Shown here one piece after another: positions 51,791 through 62,481 of a stretch of 64,000 nucleotides of DNA. Within the stretch, counting starts at the first letter, position 1, and each line of letters begins with the position of its first letter. Source of the DNA: Acanthochlamys bracteata. Lineage: Eukaryota; Streptophyta; Magnoliopsida; Pandanales; Velloziaceae. The notes beneath the pieces were generated by a model. It did no database searches. It saw only the letters and a program-made list of their open reading frames with translations, and was not told the DNA's origin. The stretch is from the NCBI GenBank assembly GCA_019914995.1, contig CM034131.1:2170001-2234000 (forward strand). The letters run 5' to 3'. The position numbers were made by a program, and so were the translations under genes.

Positions 51791-52054
51791 TGACTCGATG
51801 AGAGGCTAATCCAAATCCAGAAAATCTCCACGGTAACGTCCCTACGAAGCCCATCTCATATAGCCGTTGGATTTGTTATTTAACGGCGTGATGACTGTTC
51901 GCATAGTACGAGGGGTTTCGTTGTGAAAACTGTCCAACGCGCGCGCAAGCCCTAGACGTAGGTTCTGGTAGCATTCGCTTCAGATGGTAAATCACGACCA
52001 TCGATGTGGTCGATCAAGATGGCGCATCGAACGGTTGAGATTAGTGAATTCTTC

Positions 52055-52062
52055 TATAAATA
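52055..52062 (+). promoter_or_regulatory. TATA box of the GTE gene
   Basis: TATAAATA sits in an otherwise less AT-rich stretch, and sequence about 30 bases downstream begins the likely 5' UTR. This would put the transcript start near 52,085-52,095 and give a leader of about 690 bases. A possible intron in the leader runs from GGTATGCGCC (donor about 52,358) to TCCGGCCAG (acceptor about 52,584), which I infer from splice words only. Confidence 0.55.
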
Positions 52063-52753
52063 TTTGGTGCTGGCGTGTTAAAACTCCAGGCCATTTGGGC
52101 AGGGTGGGGTTCGATTGAGTTTACAGTTGCATTTCCAGCCCGTTGCCCGAAAGCCAAAGTCAGAGAAAGAAAGCAACAATCGCGCGCGAGCGAGCGAAGC
52201 AAGCGACAGAACGTAGAACAACCAAAGCGAAAGAAAAATTCGATTCAAGTTTCTAGGGTTCGGTTGGTTGATTGATCCAAGATTTGTTTTCTGCGCCCGG
52301 CTGTGGGATTCAGTTATCGGTACCCATCAGTTATTTGGTTTTCTTTTTTGTTCTGAGGTATGCGCCGGATTCTGTGCAATCCGTAGCAGTTTTCGGATTC
52401 TGAAGTGTAATTTCGCAAGAATTTGGGCTGTTGCGTAGTGATTTTGGCTCCGGTTCGTTCTTGGTGAGGGAATTTGGATTCTTAGTGAATGGGAAGGAGC
52501 GGAGAACAATTAGGGTTTGAGTTTACCTTTAACTCTCACTGATTGGGCGATTTGATTCTTTTCGTTTGGTCTCCTTCCGGCCAGGATCTTGATTTGTTAT
52601 GGTCCAGACGATAATTTGTTGATTGTTAGGGTTTGCGGCCGGTTTAGGGACTGACTAGCTTTTGGTGCGGAACTGCTGATTGTTGGAAACTGTATTTTGG
52701 AGACTCAAATTCGGAGGAATTTCTTGGAAGACCTTTTTGGTAAGGTGGGGGGC

Positions 52754-52801
52754 ATGCAAAGGTTTACTGGATTGAGCACATGGCTCCTACAGTGCTCCTA
52801 G
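52754..52801 (+). promoter_or_regulatory. Upstream ORF overlapping the GTE start codon
   Basis: ATG 52,754 opens a 15-codon ORF ([15 protein letters not shown]) that ends with TAG 52,799-52,801, 20 bases beyond the GTE ATG at 52,780 and in a different frame. The upstream ATG has G at -3; the GTE ATG has C at -3 and G at +4. Ribosomes using the upstream ATG cannot reach the main one except by moving back, so GTE output would rely on leaky scanning. Confidence 0.6.
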
Positions 52802-55800
52802 AGTACGCCAGGGAAAAGGACTTGAAGAAGCAACGCACTGGGGATCTAACATTCACGACAATGTTAGGTAAATCACAAAAATTTTCAAGGAGCCATTCCT
52901 CTGGATTTGTTCCAGACTATCGACATGCTGTGGAGACAATGGGTGAAACTGAGGGCTTTGGGAGCTCTGGTCGTGCTGATTCGGAGGACTCTAATGTGCC
53001 AAAGAGGAAAGTTATGAACTTGAACATGGATAGGTCTAATGGTTTCAACATTCCATCTCAAGTTATTTCCCTGTCTAAATTGTCGAGCAACGAGAAGAAG
53101 GAGATGCAGACGAAGTTGAGGTCTGAGCTTGATCAATTGAAGGTGTTCCAGAGGGGAGTGGATTCAAAATTCATCCCCAATATGAATTCTATTGAGGTTT
53201 CATCATCCAGCGATGGATACAGGAAGAAAGCCCCTCAAAGTGGCTCTAGTTTGAAGCGTAGTGCCATGGGGAGGTTTGAATCCGCAAAAAATACTCCACA
53301 TCCACCTTCTTTGAGCAATGCTTACACCATGCTGATGAAAAGTTGTACAACGCTGCTTGAGCGCCTGATGAAGCACCAATATGGTTGGGTATTTAACACA
53401 CCTGTTGATGTGGTTAAGCTGAAAATACCAGACTACTTTTCCGTTATCAAGCAACCTATGGATCTTGGGACTGTGAGGGCTAGACTAGCTTCTGGCGCCT
53501 ATTCAAGTCCTTGGGACTTTGTTGCAGATGTGAGGCTTACTTTTACAAATGCCATGACCTACAATCCTCCAGGAAATGATGTGCATATCATGGCTGATGC
53601 AATGAGTAAGTTTTTTGAGACAAGATGGAAATCCATTGAGAAGAAGCTTGCAGCTGCTGATTCAGCTGCTAAGAAAGAAACAGAAGCTGTCCAGGATCAA
53701 GTGGCTCCACAGGCAAAGAAGAGGAAAGTTTCTCCTTTTAGCAGTAGCATTTTGATACCAGAGGTAATTAAGCCGAGGGTGACTGAGGAGGAGAAACAGA
53801 ATCTAAGTAGACGTTTAGAATCTTTGTTGGGAGACATACCTGATCACATCATAGATTTCCTCCGGAGGCACAGTGACCATGGCCAAGCTAAGGAGGATGA
53901 GATAGTGATTGATATTGATTCTCTCAGTGATGACACATTCCTTGAACTAAGGAAACTTCTGGATGATTATCTTCATGAGAAAAAAGTTAAACAAGCAAAA
54001 GTTGAACCTTGTGAACTTGAGGTCAGTCTTTTAAAATCCCCCTTGATGCAATTGGAGTACTAATATCAGTGCGGTCTGGTATTGTGATTTTGTTTTAACA
54101 AGTATTTCTTTTATTTAGGTAATCAATGATTCTGTTGTTAGCATCTCTCCGTTGCATCCTAGTAAAGGTATTCTATCCAACTCAATGTGACAAGATTTGT
54201 TAAAGTATAATGCAGCTTATCATTGCTGATGACCTTTGACAGTCAATGAACCAGCTGACGACGATGTAGACATTGGTGGTAATGATCCACCTGTCGCTAG
54301 CTATCCACCTGTAGAGATTGAAAAGGATGTCGCTGTGAGAAATAGCAAAGTTAGCAGTTCAAGCAGCTCGAGCAGTGACTCATCTTCCTCTAGTGGTTTG
54401 TATTTATATTCCCCTTGGAAGTTTGGGTTTGCTTCCTACCATCTATGCTGTTTGTGTGTGTTCACTATTGTTTGAAGTTGCCTTTTATCATCTTTCCATC
54501 TACCTTCATCCGCTTAGTTTAATATAATATGAGGGTATCAATTTTCTGGGTACTTTGTTGGAGGCTGGTTTTTAAGATAGTAGATAACAGCTAACTTCAT
54601 GGAATTCCCATCAATTCTAATTCTGGCATTCTTCTGATTTGTATAGAATTCATAAGATGCAGCCATTCAACTTTCAAAACTTATGCAATGTTGAATTTAA
54701 TTCAGTCATTTATGTTTCTCTGTACATCTCGCAGAACTCGAACTGAGGCGGTACTCTGTTTTCTCGGAGATAGCTGCTGAAATGTTCATATAGAAATTTG
54801 CAGTGAAGTTATTGTGATTAGGTGCAAGTAGTTGATTGTTTTCGTTTGTGAATTTTTAATGCTTTAGGCTATGGCCAAGTAAGTGAGGGTCAAGCCATGC
54901 AGATCACTGATTGTTTCTATCTTAGATACAGTGTTATGGAATTTGTAATCTGTGAATTGTTTTGTGGCAGAATGTTGATATGTGTAGAGAATGTCGTTTG
55001 TCGTTTGTCTCCATTTAGGCAAACTTTAGGTTCTTGCAAAGTTTCAGCTTTCGTTTTAGTATTACAGAGATGCAAGTTAGGGAGTCTGTTATGAGTTGAT
55101 CTCTTATTATATTTCAAGATCTTTAATCTAAATCCAAATAGATCCATAATGACTGATGTATTTAGTAGGTGCCGCGTTCATTATGTTGGTGTCTTCGTGG
55201 TAATCTATTACTGGATTGTGTTATATGTTTTTACATTTGTGCTGACTAATGAAGGAACCCTTTTCGCTCTTTCGACGTATCACCATAAGAAGAAGTTTGT
55301 CAATTAATTTCTGAAGTTTAGGCTATCTTTTTAATGTTCCGTTGACCGTTTAAAGGTGTATTCTGCATCCACGTTATTTTTGTTTTGTTACTGTCGGCAG
55401 TATTTGGTTGATGATGCAAGCTTTGTTCTGTTGATTTATACTTGCATAGTGCTATATAATAAGCATGTTCTTTTATATGTTGCATTTGCTTGCATTGTAA
55501 AATGTGTTAGGTGTCGCCATAGTGTGTTTAAGTACTACTGGAGCACTAGCAAGAACGAAACCATTAAATAAGACATTCAATTGCAAGATAGGTATTGAAC
55601 CTATTTTAGAATTGACGCCAGCATCAAAAGCCTATGATGGTTAAAAGTCAGAGGTTCAAGGACACATATGATGCTATCATTAGATTGAGGGTCATGCTGA
55701 CGACTTACTTATAGTCAAAAAGGCTAATTGTGGACCTTTTAGTTGCTTCTTCTCCACTAATGTTATTGTGAAAAACTTCTTGGTAGAAGCATGTTGCACC

Positions 55801-57916
55801 ATAGCTTTTTAGGTTATTTACACATCAATAGAGTATGAACGTGGATGGTGAAGTGGATAAGACTTTGTGATGTCGCTGTGCATGGAATGACAATATGAGT
55901 GCATTTTCGCACCTGGCAAGGAAGAAACCTATGAGATTTTGACCATTTGTTCCTGGTTCTACCTAGTATTTAGTATGAAAATAGGTTTTGCACTTGTGAT
56001 AGAAAGGATAGTCTCTTCCTAGATAAGGCTATATGCACTAGCGTTGACCAGATTATATTACTATCATGCTTTCATGCTTCCTTTATGTTTAAGCCTTTCT
56101 TTGACCAGATTGTATTACTTTTTGGTCCAAAGTCAGTGTAATCACTTTCAACTCTAGTTGTGCATCAGTTCTTTTGTTGCATCAGATTTTGTATCTCCAA
56201 CTATTATTTCTGTTGTAAATTTAGCCTAATAAAGTAGGATACAAGCATGTCTAGCTATTCACCCTGGGAGCAAACTCTAGCTAGATACTCAAATGTACCC
56301 AAGATATCACCACTGAGACTCTTGTTTTTACTTTTGTGATTAGTTGTTCATGGGCGATTTATACTGAAGCCACAGAAAACTGCTGCTTTCTGTGGTACTC
56401 TGTAAATATGGCCCACCAAATGTTATTAAAACTATTATGTGATTATAACAAACCTTGAAATTTGCAGATTCGGACTCGGCTAGTTCTTCTGGAAGTGAAT
56501 CAGATGTAGGAGGTTCTAGTCCTGCAAATATTTCCAAGGTAGTCATGTTGGTTTACTACATGTTGAGTATTGTAGTTTTGGTGGGAAAACTAGCACGCTA
56601 AAAGAAGTATGATTAAGTGGGTTGTCTTTTGGAGCAATGATCTGGGTTTTCTTTGTAATCTAGTTGGTTTATTGGTGTTGGCCTTTCCAGGCATGATATT
56701 GCGGTGTTTCTATGCAGGAAAATGCAATGCCTGATGTCAATCAAGATCAGGAAAGAAGCGACGTAATGAATCCACCTGGCATAAATAGTAAGACTTGAGT
56801 CCTGGCTATTCTAGCTTGTCGTTTATAGTGGTTTCTTTCTTTTAGCTGGGCTAAGCATCTAGCACTATTGACAGATGCTGCGAGTGCTACATCAAATCAG
56901 GTAGAAGAGGAGGGGCCTTCTGGAATGTCAGTAGCCGTTGAGACAGATGGCCATCAAGAGGGTAAGCATGATTTCCAAGATGCAAAACGTAAGGTCCAAT
57001 GGGGCCTAAGCGTTTAACTTGCAAGGGGTGGCTTATTGTTTCCGTAAATAAATTTTAGAGGAGAATGCTCCATCTGAGAGACAGGTCTCCCCAGAAAAAC
57101 AATACAGAGCAGCTTTGTTGAAGAGCCGCTTTGCCGATACCATTCTAAAAGCCCGTGAAAAGGCACTGAATCAGGTTGGTTTGATATCTATTGGATGCTG
57201 CACTGATTTGATCTCAGCTGCCTTTCATTTCCTCATGTCTGATTTGACAATGATTTTCACAATAGGGTGAAAAGTGTGATCCTGAGAAGTTACAGCGTGA
57301 GAAGGAAGAACTTGAAAGACAGCAAAGGGAAGGTATTAGTCGGTCCATCATTGAACTAATGAGCTTTCTGTTTTGTTTTTCATGCCTAATAATTTTGGTT
57401 ATTTCGTGAACTGGAACTAGAGAGAGCTCGGCTTCAAGCAGAAGCTAAAGCTGCAGAAGAGGCTCGTAAGCGAGCTGAAGCTGAGGCTATGGCTGAAGCA
57501 AAGCACAAGCGGGAACTTGAGAGAGAAGCAGCACGCCAAGCCTTGCTGAAAGTAGTAGCTTTTAGTTTGCTGTGCTTGTTTTTGGGTGTGCTCATAAAAG
57601 AACTACTTGTTTAAACTTTTCATTGTTGCTGATTAAAATTTTATGGCAGATGGAGAAAACAGTTGAGATCAATGAGAACAGTTTGATACTGAAGGATCTT
57701 GAGATGCTAAGAACTGTTCCAGGAGAACATATACCGAGCTCTGTGGATGAGAGAAGTCCAGATCTTGCGCAAGATGGCATGGAGGGTTTTAAACTTGGGG
57801 GAAGTAACCCTTTGGAGCAACTTGGATTATACATTAAAAAGGACGATGAAGAGGATGATGAGGGTGATCAATGTGGTGTTCCTATCCAGGATGTCGAGGA
57901 AGGTGAAATTGACTGA
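52780..57916 (+). CDS. GTE8: GTE-type BET bromodomain protein (ten coding exons, 750 aa)
   Basis: This is a plant global transcription factor group E protein: a nuclear reader of acetylated histones that supports transcription. Coding exons are 52780-54021, 54119-54167, 54243-54395, 56468-56538, 56718-56787, 56875-56961, 57059-57174, 57266-57332, 57421-57551 and 57650-57916; phases agree and total 2,253 nt. The start [14 protein letters not shown] matches the opening I recall for GTE8/GTE10-like proteins. The bromodomain lies at about 184-286, with the acetyl-lysine-binding Asn at 262 in TYNPPGND. The NET domain is at about 340-405 ([20 protein letters not shown]). A Ser/Asp tract follows, then an Ala-Glu-Arg coiled coil ([20 protein letters not shown]-like) and the conserved ending [10 protein letters not shown] to DVEEGEID. 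Only one bromodomain is present, as usual in plants. Assignment to GTE8 rather than GTE10 is uncertain. Confidence 0.93.
54396..56467 (+). other. GTE intron 3 (2.1 kb)
   Basis: This is by far the longest GTE intron; it splits the Ser-rich linker between TCTAGTG and ATTCGGACTC. It holds AT- and T-rich sequence with no transposon I recognise. The ORFs inside it have no family features. Reading through its donor would add a short hydrophobic tail ([15 protein letters not shown]...) and a stop. Confidence 0.6.
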
Positions 57917-58641
57917 TTTGTTTCTCTAACAACTTCCATCGTTTTTTTGTATTGGAAGAGAGCTTTTTGAGCTGCACACTTGGATTGGATAATTGAGCTT
58001 GGATAAGGCATGCAGCATTAGGTTTTTGTCATTAAGGGTATGGTTATTGCTCTTTGATGCAGAAGGCCTTTTCTGGCCTTAATGTGCTCTGTTCTGTTGG
58101 GTATGCCTTCAAAATTGGGAGGTCTTTAGTTTCACTCTGATAAAGAGGATAGGAAGTGTGCCCTGGGAGATGACTTTCTTCTGTGGCTGGCTCGCAAATA
58201 TTTATATTAGCACCTCTTTCTTCATCATTTCAATGCATTGTTGCTGGATACATTTGTGGAGGCAAGATGCTTTTCCATGAAATCCATTAGACCTTATGAC
58301 CAAATGGAAGAGTATGAACATTTAGTTTAAAGTGGGAGAGGTCTTTTTTTAGATCATACTGTTGATAAGTGCCGCGCTCTGGCTGTGCTCCCAAACTGTA
58401 CAAAGACTAGTTTTGATCTTGGGAACGCAAGAAAAATGATGTTAGAAAACAATTTCACTTTATGTTGCTCACTTATATTTAACACTTGCGGGTTCTTGAG
58501 CTTTTTTGAGGTGCAACACTATTTGATATTGTTGTAATATCTGTTCTTCTAACTTCTTGTATTACCACTGGTGTTGTACCTGTAGGAATGATAGCTTTGT
58601 TCGAGCTGATTACTTCCTTGTAGTTTCTGTTGGTTCAAGCG
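57917..58641 (+). other. GTE 3' UTR and flank
   Basis: The sequence after the GTE stop is T-rich and typical of a plant 3' UTR. Putative end signals such as TTGTTGTAATATCTGTTC occur near 58,525-58,545, but there is no clear AATAAA. No other gene is visible here. Confidence 0.45.
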
Positions 58642-58644
58642 TAA

Positions 58645-59668
58645 GGGCGTGTTACTTTGTGAGTAAAGTAGGTGAAGTGGAGTTCTTAAAAAGTAGATAT
58701 AAAAAATAAAATTAAAAATTAAAAATATTTAATAAAAATAAAATTTTATATTAAGTTTATATTTATAGTAATTTTTAAAATTGAATTTTAAAAAATTATT
58801 GATAAAATATTATTTTAGTTTTTGTATATATATTATATTAAATATGATTTTTAAAGAAAATAGAGTTTGGAGCATAGTTGTCAGATCTAGACCGTAGGTT
58901 GATTCGGAAATCGTCGATACGGTAAACCTGGTTTAGATTTGTAAAAATTTGTTTAAGTAATTGATTCGTTTTGATTTGTTTCAATCCAGTTGATCTGTTC
59001 GTTCAGATCAAATCGGGTGAAATAAAATTTTTTTAAAAATTAATTAAAAAATTTAAATTGATGATATATTTAATGCAAAAATAATTATTAATAGTTTTAC
59101 GTTGAAAATAATATGTAGTTTAGATTTTATTTTTGAATATGATAATGCAAAAATATAATAAATTATATTTTATTTATAAATATCAATTATTATTGATTTT
59201 AAATTTTTATTTGTAAAAAATTTAGACTCAAATATGTATACTTAAAAAGTTAGTTATATTTTTTTTTATAATTTTTCTATTTTATAGTTTTATCTTTTTT
59301 TAATTTTTTAATTTATTTAAATATTTTTCATATAAATTTTTGTTGTTATTATTATTGTTGGTGGTGGTAACATGATGGTAATATTTTTATGATTATTATT
59401 GATGTTATTGTTAATAGTAATATCATAACAAAAATATTTTAATTTTTTATTATAATTGTTGTTGCTATTATTATTAGAAGTGCTATGATTGCAATAGATT
59501 TTTTACTATAATTATTATTATTAGTTAAAAATATTTTTATATTATTGATCCGACGGTTTGATCGGTTGATCCGATGGATCAATCAGAAAATCGTGACCTG
59601 AATAATTTTTCGATTCGATGTCTGATCGATTTTTACAATTATAGTTTGGAGTGTTGATAAATACGCAC
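58645..59668 (+). mobile_element. Tourist-like MITE, family A, copy 3, split by a hAT-like element
   Basis: The left end GGGCGTGTTACTTTGTG follows TAA (58,642-58,644) and the right end TGTTGATAAATACGCAC is followed by TAA (59,669-59,671), which fits PIF/Harbinger-type 3-bp target duplications. Removing the inserted element and its duplicated target leaves a MITE of about 245 bp, close to the size of the other family A copies. It has no coding capacity. Confidence 0.75.
58873..59643. mobile_element. Non-autonomous hAT-like element nested in the family A MITE
   Basis: It begins CATAGTTGTCAGATCTAGAC and ends GATTTTTACAATTATA; the end reversed reads TATAATTGTAAAAATC, giving an imperfect 15-bp terminal inverted repeat. 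The 8-bp target duplication GTTTGGAG is exact at 58,865-58,872 and 59,644-59,651. Length is about 771 bp. Subterminal GATCCGACGG and GATTCGGAAATCG words resemble a widespread plant repeat. No transposase fragment is visible, so it would need an enzyme from elsewhere. Confidence 0.75.
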
Positions 59669-59671
59669 TAA

Positions 59672-59976
59672 ACGGAAGAAACCTGGGTCTGAAATTCTTT
59701 CGAAGCCTATATGGTTATTGCCGAAAATGTTGTTATGATATCGTCCAGGCCGTTCTGGAAACTTTATTTATTTATTGTTTGTTTTTGTGCTCGTCGATTT
59801 CTAGTGTGCTCAAAGCCTCAAACGAGATTCGCCCAAATTTCAAGCTTGACAAATACAGCAGCATCCTTTGAGAATATTATTTTTCCTGAAGAATACCCCA
59901 AATTCAATTGCTTGCGTGCCATATAATGGTAAATGCCTTCGGCTACAAGTTGCATTTTCTTCCGTCTGTATATTGC
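59672..59976. other. Low-copy intergenic stretch
   Basis: About 300 bases between two MITEs. An ORF of 71 codons at 59,711-59,926 on the plus strand (ending SFENIIFPEEYPKFNC...) matches no family I know and has no promoter or neighbour to support it, so I do not call a gene. Confidence 0.5.
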
Positions 59977-59979
59977 TAA

Positions 59980-60249
59980 GGCGCAGTTTGGTTCTCCGTT
60001 TCAAAAGCTATTTATGAATTTTTTTAATTTTTTTTCATTTCATATTTTTTAATACATATTTTATAAGTATATAAAAAATTTATTTAAAAATTTAAAAAAT
60101 GTAGAAAAATTCTACGAAGTGAGATCTTTTTATTGCATATTTTTATTATTTTTTTTAAAGTAAAAAATATATAACTCATTTTTCAAAAAGAACAAAATTA
60201 TTTTTTATTTTATAAAAATTTCATTTCATAAGTAATACCAAATACCTCT
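59980..60249 (+). mobile_element. Tourist-like MITE, family B, copy 3
   Basis: This 270-bp element has the left end GGCGCAGTTTGGTTCTCC and the right end ATACCAAATACCTCT, an imperfect terminal inverted repeat, and is flanked by TAA at 59,977-59,979 and 60,250-60,252. Its interior shares TTTTCATTTCATATTTT, GTGAGATCTTTTTATTG and related words with the copies near 50.2 and 50.8 kb. It has no coding capacity. Confidence 0.7.
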
Positions 60250-60835
60250 TAACCTACTCCTGTAATATTAAATCTGTTTCTTCCTACTCTAAATTTATTA
60301 TAAAAGCTGAGGTCAGTTCTACATTAAAAATGTAAATATAATATTCAATTTTTTTTTCTTGGCTCTACATGAAAATCCCTATTGGATTCTATGAACTTTG
60401 AGGGTAGTTTAAAGGGATGCCCGGAATGCTTTTGAAAAAATTCTTTTTAGAGCTATATATAAAATTATTAAAATAAATTTTATTTTTAAACAATTTTTTA
60501 AAAATATCAAAATTTTCTATATATATATTATAAAAAAATTATGAAAAATATAAAATTATAATTGAAAGGTGTTAAAAGTACCACAGCACCTAAAGCATGT
60601 TTTAATTTATTATCATACTTTATTTTGTTAGATTTAAAATTTTAATTATTATATACAAAAGTTTAAATTACTATTTATCTTAACTATCATTTCAAATTTA
60701 TTTTTAGTTTTATATTAAATTTATTTTAATTAAAATTTATTTTAAATTCTACTTTATAATATTTTATTGTCATTTTTATTTTTGTATTAAAATTTATTGT
60801 AATAAAACTTTTTTATATGAACTTAATTATATTAA
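60250..60835. other. AT-rich intergenic stretch
   Basis: Very AT-rich DNA with many AAAATTTTA words, and no gene or clear repeat ends. Part of it may be decayed MITE sequence. Confidence 0.45.
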
Positions 60836-61041
60836 GGGTGTGTTTATTTTATGATAAATTTAGATTTTGAGAAATAAGCTTAAAAAATAAATTAATAGTA
60901 AAAAATTAAGTTTTATATTATTAATAATAAGTTAAAATTTTTTATGATTTTATTGATAAGAATAATTTATTTTAATTTTTGCTTATTTTGTTATTAAAAT
61001 AATTTATAAAAAAAAGTTTATAGGTGCAGAGAAACAGATTC
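60836..61041 (+). mobile_element. Tourist-like MITE, family A, copy 4, beside the TLC promoter
   Basis: A 206-bp element starting GGGTGTGTTTATTTTATG and ending GAGAAACAGATTC, flanked by TAA at 60,833-60,835 and 61,042-61,044. The right end is diverged from the left. It stops about 80 bases before the ACGT element at 61,120. Confidence 0.65.
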
Positions 61042-61119
61042 TAAATTAAAAAGATCTGGCGGTGCCTCCGGAACCTCGCTGGGCTGTCCACTTCAAAGCC
61101 ACCTCGGTACTGCTTTGCT

Positions 61120-61128
61120 GCCACGTCA
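61120..61128 (-). promoter_or_regulatory. ACGT-core (UPRE-like) element upstream of the TLC gene
   Basis: On the minus strand the bases read TGACGTGGC. This matches the TGACGTGG/A unfolded-protein-response element bound by bZIP factors of the XBP1/bZIP60 type, and also general G-box/C-box hybrid sites. With an ER-type membrane protein downstream the first reading is attractive, but it is inference from nine bases. Confidence 0.35.
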
Positions 61129-61342
61129 TTAAATCAAAACAAACCGAGAAAGTGTCGTTACCTTCTCGAATGGATAAATTAGAAAAAAAAATTCTTTCTC
61201 AAATCTCACTCACTAATCTTTCTTTTTCTCTCCCAAAATTCGGAAATTTCCAATCTCTCCATCTTAAACTCTCCTAACCGTTTCGGGTTTGTCTTTCTTT
61301 GTTCTCTCACGCCATAAACGATCGAAACTTTTGTGATTCAAG

Positions 61343-61721
61343 GTAAAAGATTTCCATATCTTTGTTCATGTCTGTTCATAATCGATGAAGTTTTATTGGA
61401 TTCAATCTATATGTGTCTAAACTATTTCTGGGTTGGTTCCATTTGATTGTGATCTGCAATAAAAGTGTAAAGTTTGATTCTAAGTTTTAGGTTACAATCC
61501 CTTGCTGGAAATTAGTATCTCGGTTAGGTGTGATTGATACAGTTTCGATTAGAAAGTTATAAAACTGGTAAAGAAAAATCTGTCATCCGGCGTCACTGTT
61601 GTTAGGTTTTCAGTTTGGTAGTTATTAGTTATAAGCTCGGAAGTCATTTGTTCCTTGGTTCTACCAAATTGTGAAAATTTTCACTCGCTTCTAGTTTAAG
61701 GGTTTGTCGTTTAATAATTAG
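61343..61721 (+). other. 5'-UTR intron of the TLC gene
   Basis: A leader rich in CT and TTTC words ends GATTCAAG, followed by GTAAAAGATT; the acceptor TAATAATTAG lies seven bases before the start codon. The interior is T-rich like other plant leader introns. Removing it gives a compact leader with no ATG in the last part. Confidence 0.65.
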
Positions 61722-61728
61722 GACTTCC

Positions 61729-62481
61729 ATGGATTCCTTAGCCTTTATGTGGGTATCTTCATGGTTGCCCGCATTCTTGTCAATGTTTTTCCTAATATAC
61801 TTCACTGCATACTTCATTGTATTCCGGGATTGGAGTAAATATCGTCCGGATGCTGCAAGTTGCTTGACTTCCCTGTTCCACGGTACTCCGGCTGTCTTGT
61901 TAGCCACGTATGCGTTGCTCTCTCAGCCGAGTTCAGAGTGGGGATTTGCTGCACCTAATAACAAGACACAGGATATGGTCTTAGATTACAGCATTGCATA
62001 CTTCATTGTTGACCTCCTACACTACTTGGTCTTGGTGCCTGAAGAGTATCTTTATATTGCTCATCATCTTGCAACCTTGTTTGTTTTTGTGACTTGCCGA
62101 TATCTTGTTTACCATGGAGCGTTTTCTTTGTTGGTCCTCCTTGTACTTGCTGAGGTCACTAGTGCATGTCAAAACATTTGGACCCTTGCTGGGTTAAGGA
62201 GGACAGAGTCATCTGTTGCTGCAAATATATACTGGTCTTTGTCCTCCCCGTTCTATACTCTTTACACACTCATGCGAGTGATTCTTGGACCATTGTTTTT
62301 CTACAAGATGAGTGTTTATTACTTGAGTGGAGAGACAAATGATGTGATCCCTAAGTGGCTGTCAGTTTCATGGATTATAGTAGTGGGCGGTGCTATAGCA
62401 GTGAGCATCTTGTGGATCTCCAACCTCTGGATGGAGTGGTACAGAGAGAAGGTCAAAGTTGGAGACAAAAAAGGCAGTTAG
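61729..62481 (+). CDS. TLC (TRAM/LAG1/CLN8) domain membrane protein, 250 aa
   Basis: The product is a multi-pass membrane protein of the TLC lipid-sensing-domain family, similar to plant TMEM136-like proteins; its substrate is not known. The intronless coding region gives hydrophobic segments at about 11-32, 52-66, 84-103, 108-126, 130-147, 172-197 and 211-231. The family core is visible as DYSIAYFIVDLLHYL (about 86-100), then IAHHLATLFVF with the paired His 112-113, and ACQNIWTLAG. The Asp-rich Lag1 motif of ceramide synthases is absent and there is no homeobox-like region, so it should not be called a ceramide synthase. A basic tail (REKVKVGDKKGS) should face the cytosol. The start follows directly on the 5'-UTR intron and is the first ATG after it. 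Confidence 0.9.
   Translation: MDSLAFMWVSSWLPAFLSMFFLIYFTAYFIVFRDWSKYRPDAASCLTSLFHGTPAVLLATYALLSQPSSEWGFAAPNNKTQDMVLDYSIAYFIVDLLHYLVLVPEEYLYIAHHLATLFVFVTCRYLVYHGAFSLLVLLVLAEVTSACQNIWTLAGLRRTESSVAANIYWSLSSPFYTLYTLMRVILGPLFFYKMSVYYLSGETNDVIPKWLSVSWIIVVGGAIAVSILWISNLWMEWYREKVKVGDKKGS

Larger units (their letters stand above)
47871..52050. other. AT-rich intergenic spacer between VPS13 and GTE
   Basis: This 4.2-kb spacer between two divergent genes has no ORF with a recognisable product. Much of it is above 75 percent A+T by eye. It contains MITE-like copies (described separately), an RTE 3' tail near 49.6 kb and, in the last 250 bases, less AT-rich DNA with CGCGCGCAAG near 51,940 leading to the GTE promoter. 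A possible further element at about 49,875-50,170 begins TTATTTTGGTTGC and ends GAGTCAAAATAACC, but its ends match only weakly. Confidence 0.7.

Noticed and set aside
52075-52275. 66-codon ORF near the GTE promoter
   Set aside because: It falls within the likely GTE 5' UTR and its peptide is low-complexity (Arg, Lys, Ser, Gln); no family features.
59711-59926. 71-codon ORF between two MITEs
   Set aside because: No family match from memory, no promoter and no neighbour support; its length is within chance for this region.
61729-62481. Ceramide synthase (LAG1/LOH) call for the TLC gene
   Set aside because: The Asp-containing Lag1 motif is missing and the protein is shorter than the roughly 300-residue plant ceramide synthases.
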